Positions 5,571-7,571 of a stretch of DNA of 7,571 nt are shown here, one piece after another. Source of the DNA: an uncultured bacterium (GTDB lineage Bacteria > Patescibacteriota > Minisyncoccia > Phycocordibacterales > UBA9973); NCBI GenBank assembly GCA_903907175.1, contig CAIVNB010000032.1, positions 1 through 7,571 of the forward strand, written 5' to 3'. The notes under the pieces were generated by a model. The model was not told the DNA's origin. It ran no database searches and worked only from the letters and a program-made list of their open reading frames with translations. Each line of letters begins with the position of its first letter. Position 1 is the first letter of the stretch. A program made the translations under genes and the position numbers.

Positions 5571-6047
5571 CTATTTAAGATGAGCAGAAGCAGTTAATGC
5601 AATAGCGATAGCATCTAACTCATCGTCTGATTTTTTAGTATTATCAATATCTACCAATATTTTTACCATCTTCATTATTTGTTCCTTGTTGGCTTTTCCG
5701 TAGCCAGTGGTGGCAATTTTTATTTGAGGAGGCGAGGCTTCGAATATTCTCATTCCAATTTTTGCACATTCATATATTACAACTCCACGTGCCTCGGCTA
5801 CATGCATCACAGTTTTTTGATTTGTAGTAAAAAACAATGTTTCAATAGAAAGTACGTCTGGTTTATATTTTTTGATTACTCTTTGTGTTTCTTTTCCAAT
5901 TAAAGAAAGTCTTTCTGAAAAATCTAAACTAGCAGAAGTTTTAAAACACTCAGAAAAAAGCACCTTTTCTTTATTACAGCCTGGAATTTTTTCAAGTACT
6001 GCAACACCCAACCTCTCAAATCCTGGATCAATTCCTAAAATTCTCAT
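5571..6047 (-). CDS. ruvC: Holliday junction endonuclease RuvC
   Basis: Resolves four-way junctions formed in recombination by symmetric nicking, working with the RuvAB branch-migration motor. The 158-aa protein opens with MRILGIDPGFERLGVAV, the canonical RuvC/RNase H-fold start. The four metal-binding acids are present: D7, E69 (in SIETLFF), D142 and D145 (in DDELDAIAIA). Other conserved parts are HVAEARGVV (82-90), contacting the active-site helix, and TGYGKANKEQI (114-124). It is the last gene of the leftward operon, starting three bases after the yebC stop, with no Shine-Dalgarno sequence, so coupled translation is likely. It ends in TAG directly beside the inverted-repeat element. Confidence 0.97.
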   Translation of the reverse strand: MRILGIDPGFERLGVAVLEKIPGCNKEKVLFSECFKTSASLDFSERLSLIGKETQRVIKKYKPDVLSIETLFFTTNQKTVMHVAEARGVVIYECAKIGMRIFEASPPQIKIATTGYGKANKEQIMKMVKILVDIDNTKKSDDELDAIAIALTASAHLK

Positions 6048-6050
6048 GGT

Positions 6051-6587
6051 TTATTCTGCGTTAGTATAGACATCTTGAACATCGTCATTTTCTTCAAGAT
6101 CATCTACGAGTTTTTCTAAAAGTTCTAAATCAGAATCTTCGGCAGATACGAATGTTGTTGGTTTCCAGATTAAACCTTCTGGAGTTTTTTCTTTCATAAA
6201 TGCCCATGTAACAGAACCTATCCCAGCCAAAGAAGAACCATTTGCTACTAAAATATGTTTTATGTCTTGGGCGGTCCTGTTTTTACTATCTGTAAGAGTT
6301 TCGATGATTATTCCTACTCCTCCTGGCCCATAGGCTTCGTAGGCGATACTATCCATATGCGCACCAGGCTCTGAAGCCTTTTTGACAGCCTTCTCAATAA
6401 TATCCTTTGGCATGTTTACTTTTTTTGCTTTTTCTATGGCGGAACGAAGACCGGGGGAATCTTTTCCACCAGAAAGTTTTGCCTCAACAGAAATAAAGCG
6501 TACTAATTTTGAAAAGATTTTGCTTTTCTTAGCATCGGTGATATCTTTCTTGTGTTTAATTTGGCTCCATTTATTATGTCCTGACAT
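6051..6587 (-). CDS. yebC: YebC/PmpR (TACO1) family protein, shortened form
   Basis: Begins MSGHNKWSQIKHKK, the near-invariant family start, followed by the helical N-terminal domain (to about 75) and the YEAYGPGGVGIIIETLTDSKNRT motif region (about 83-105). Canonical members are about 240-250 aa; this one is 178. Alignment from memory shows the missing part between SVTWAF (125-130) and the final helix-strand segment LVDDLEENDDVQDVYTNAE (160-178), which corresponds to the usual C-terminal end. So the loss is internal, about 60 residues, and removes most of one alpha/beta domain rather than truncating the end. The family was long called a transcription regulator; more recent work on YebC/TACO1 points to a role in translation, notably of proline-rich stretches. 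Three bases separate its stop from ruvC and five separate the oxidoreductase stop from its start. Confidence 0.95.
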   Translation of the reverse strand: MSGHNKWSQIKHKKDITDAKKSKIFSKLVRFISVEAKLSGGKDSPGLRSAIEKAKKVNMPKDIIEKAVKKASEPGAHMDSIAYEAYGPGGVGIIIETLTDSKNRTAQDIKHILVANGSSLAGIGSVTWAFMKEKTPEGLIWKPTTFVSAEDSDLELLEKLVDDLEENDDVQDVYTNAE

Positions 6588-6592
6588 ATTAT

Positions 6593-7378
6593 TTATTTAT
6601 GTTTTGAAAACAAACTACTAAGCTTTCTTAAAATATACGGAGTATATCGTTCTAGGTACACAGCCATTTTGCCATGTCTTGTAAGTATTACTTCTAAGTT
6701 TTTATCTTTAATGGCTCTGATAATTAATCTTGCTGCCTTCTCGGCACTAATTTTTAGCCAATTATATTTTCTTTTTTCGGCTTCAGTTTCTTTTATATCA
6801 AACTCTGTTTCTATAAATCCAGGCATGATATGTGTTACAGAAATACCATAGGGCGATAATTCGAGAGAAAGCGATTTTATTAAACCACGAACAGCGAATT
6901 TACTCATAATGTAAGCCGACGATCCAGTTGAAAAAGATACAACGCCATTTACGCTTCCGATAATACAAATAGAACCCTTTGTTTTTTTTAATTCTGGCAG
7001 GCTTGCATAAATAGTTCGAAGTACTCCAAAAACATTTGTTTCAAATTGTTTTTTATAATCTTCTAATTTTAAGTTTTCAAAATTTCCAGCTAAACCAAAA
7101 CCAGCGTTTGCAACCACGATATCAATATGGCCAAATTCCTTAACTCCTTCTTTGATAGCCTTTTCAAGGTCTCCGTCTAGTGCTACGTCAGATTTTATTG
7201 CAATACATTTATTAAAGTTTGAACTCAGTTTTTCTACGAAAGAAGAAATCAGTTCGATCCTCCTAGCAGTCAAAATAACATTTGCTCCATTTTTTGCAAA
7301 CTCACAAGAGAGCGCCTTTCCAATACCCGAAGATGCTCCTGTGATTAATACAACTTTATTATTGAATAATTTGGTCAT
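6593..7378 (-). CDS. Short-chain dehydrogenase/reductase (classical SDR)
   Basis: A 261-aa Rossmann-fold oxidoreductase. Motifs: TGASSGIG (13-20) for dinucleotide binding, NAG (91-93), N115 and the catalytic triad S142, Y156 and K160 (YIMSK), then PG (186-187) before the substrate-binding region. Arginines 39-40 at the end of the second strand favour NADP(H) over NAD(H). The C-terminal 40 residues are basic and aromatic (ERYTPYILRKLSSLFSKHK), which may help membrane or lipid association, as in SDRs that act on acyl or sterol-like substrates; that is inference. The substrate cannot be told from sequence. It is embedded between ruvB (2-bp gap) and yebC (5-bp gap), so it is expressed with recombination genes. 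No Shine-Dalgarno sequence is present. Confidence 0.95.
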   Translation of the reverse strand: MTKLFNNKVVLITGASSGIGKALSCEFAKNGANVILTARRIELISSFVEKLSSNFNKCIAIKSDVALDGDLEKAIKEGVKEFGHIDIVVANAGFGLAGNFENLKLEDYKKQFETNVFGVLRTIYASLPELKKTKGSICIIGSVNGVVSFSTGSSAYIMSKFAVRGLIKSLSLELSPYGISVTHIMPGFIETEFDIKETEAEKRKYNWLKISAEKAARLIIRAIKDKNLEVILTRHGKMAVYLERYTPYILRKLSSLFSKHK

Positions 7379-7380
7379 AA

Positions 7381-7571
7381 CTATAAAAGTTTACTTTGTA
7401 AATTTTTAGGAATATCAAAACCTAAATGGTTGTATGCTTTTTCTGTGGCAACACGTCCACGTAGTGTTCGTTCAAGAAGTCCTAGTTGTATTAAATATGG
7501 TTCTACTACTTCTTCTAGGGTTGCTTCTTCTTCGGACATTGCAGCTGCCATTGTTTTTAACCCTACTGGGC
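7381..7571 (-). CDS. ruvB: Holliday junction helicase RuvB, C-terminal part
   Basis: Only the last 62 residues and stop are inside the window; the gene continues beyond its right edge. The readable part starts PVGLKTMAAAMSEEEATLEE and includes EPYLIQLGLLERTLRGRVAT and KAYNHLGF, all characteristic of the RuvB C-terminal winged-helix domain, with the RGR DNA-contact motif intact. RuvB is the AAA+ motor that drives branch migration on RuvA-bound junctions. It is the most upstream visible gene of the leftward operon and is followed two bases later by the oxidoreductase start. No ruvA is visible; it may lie outside. Confidence 0.95.
   Translation of the reverse strand, partial: PVGLKTMAAAMSEEEATLEEVVEPYLIQLGLLERTLRGRVATEKAYNHLGFDIPKNLQSKLL

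Noticed and set aside
7383..7390. TATAGT on the - strand before the oxidoreductase gene as a promoter
   Set aside because: It lies within the ruvB coding end, too close to the ATG for a proper start, and AT-rich chance matches are common; the operon gaps favour co-transcription.
1..7571. CRISPR array, insertion sequence or phage genes
   Set aside because: No regularly spaced direct repeats, transposase or integrase motifs, or phage structural genes are seen on either strand.
1..7571. Alternative genetic code with TGA as glycine (as in some CPR lineages)
   Set aside because: All genes read through at normal lengths with standard stops, dnaN ends at TGA after its canonical C-terminus, and no in-frame TGA is required.

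Overview
The window looks chromosomal, from a small-genome, AT-rich bacterium of the Candidate Phyla Radiation, most likely a Parcubacteria-type (Patescibacteria) lineage. The reasons are the low GC, the very tight gene packing, the near-total lack of usable Shine-Dalgarno sequences, shortened housekeeping proteins (178-aa YebC, 158-aa RuvC), a class A penicillin-binding protein with a long extra C-terminal region, and a tiny acidic protein gene. The code appears standard: TGA ends dnaN and no gene needs TGA as a sense codon. Lineage is inferred from protein character, not from a marker tree.

Left part (41-1392, + strand): dnaN, the replication sliding clamp, overlaps by ATGA a small 85-aa gene that looks like a reduced DUF721/DciA protein. 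Middle (1395-5163): a class A penicillin-binding protein on the - strand runs convergently into that pair with only 2 bp between stop codons. It is divergent from tyrS (+), and the 76-bp gap between them carries two back-to-back extended -10 promoters that would give nearly leaderless mRNAs. tyrS ends inside a perfect 32-nt palindrome that serves as terminator for tyrS and for the convergent 51-aa acidic protein gene (5188-5343, -).

Non-coding island (5344-5570): a promoter for the acidic gene, a pair of tandem GC-rich hairpins that can refold into one terminator-like hairpin, an AT-rich tract, a perfect consensus DnaA box, and a perfect 16-bp inverted repeat around a 24-nt spacer. This is the least explained part of the window and could be a replication-origin-like or protein-binding DNA element.

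Right part (5571-7571, - strand): a compact operon read right to left, ruvB (only its C-terminal end is in the window), a classical short-chain dehydrogenase/reductase, yebC, ruvC, with gaps of 2, 5 and 3 bp. RuvB and RuvC act together on Holliday junctions. YebC is a translation/regulatory factor commonly found beside ruv genes. The oxidoreductase is the odd passenger.

No tRNA, rRNA, insertion sequence, prophage or CRISPR was seen.
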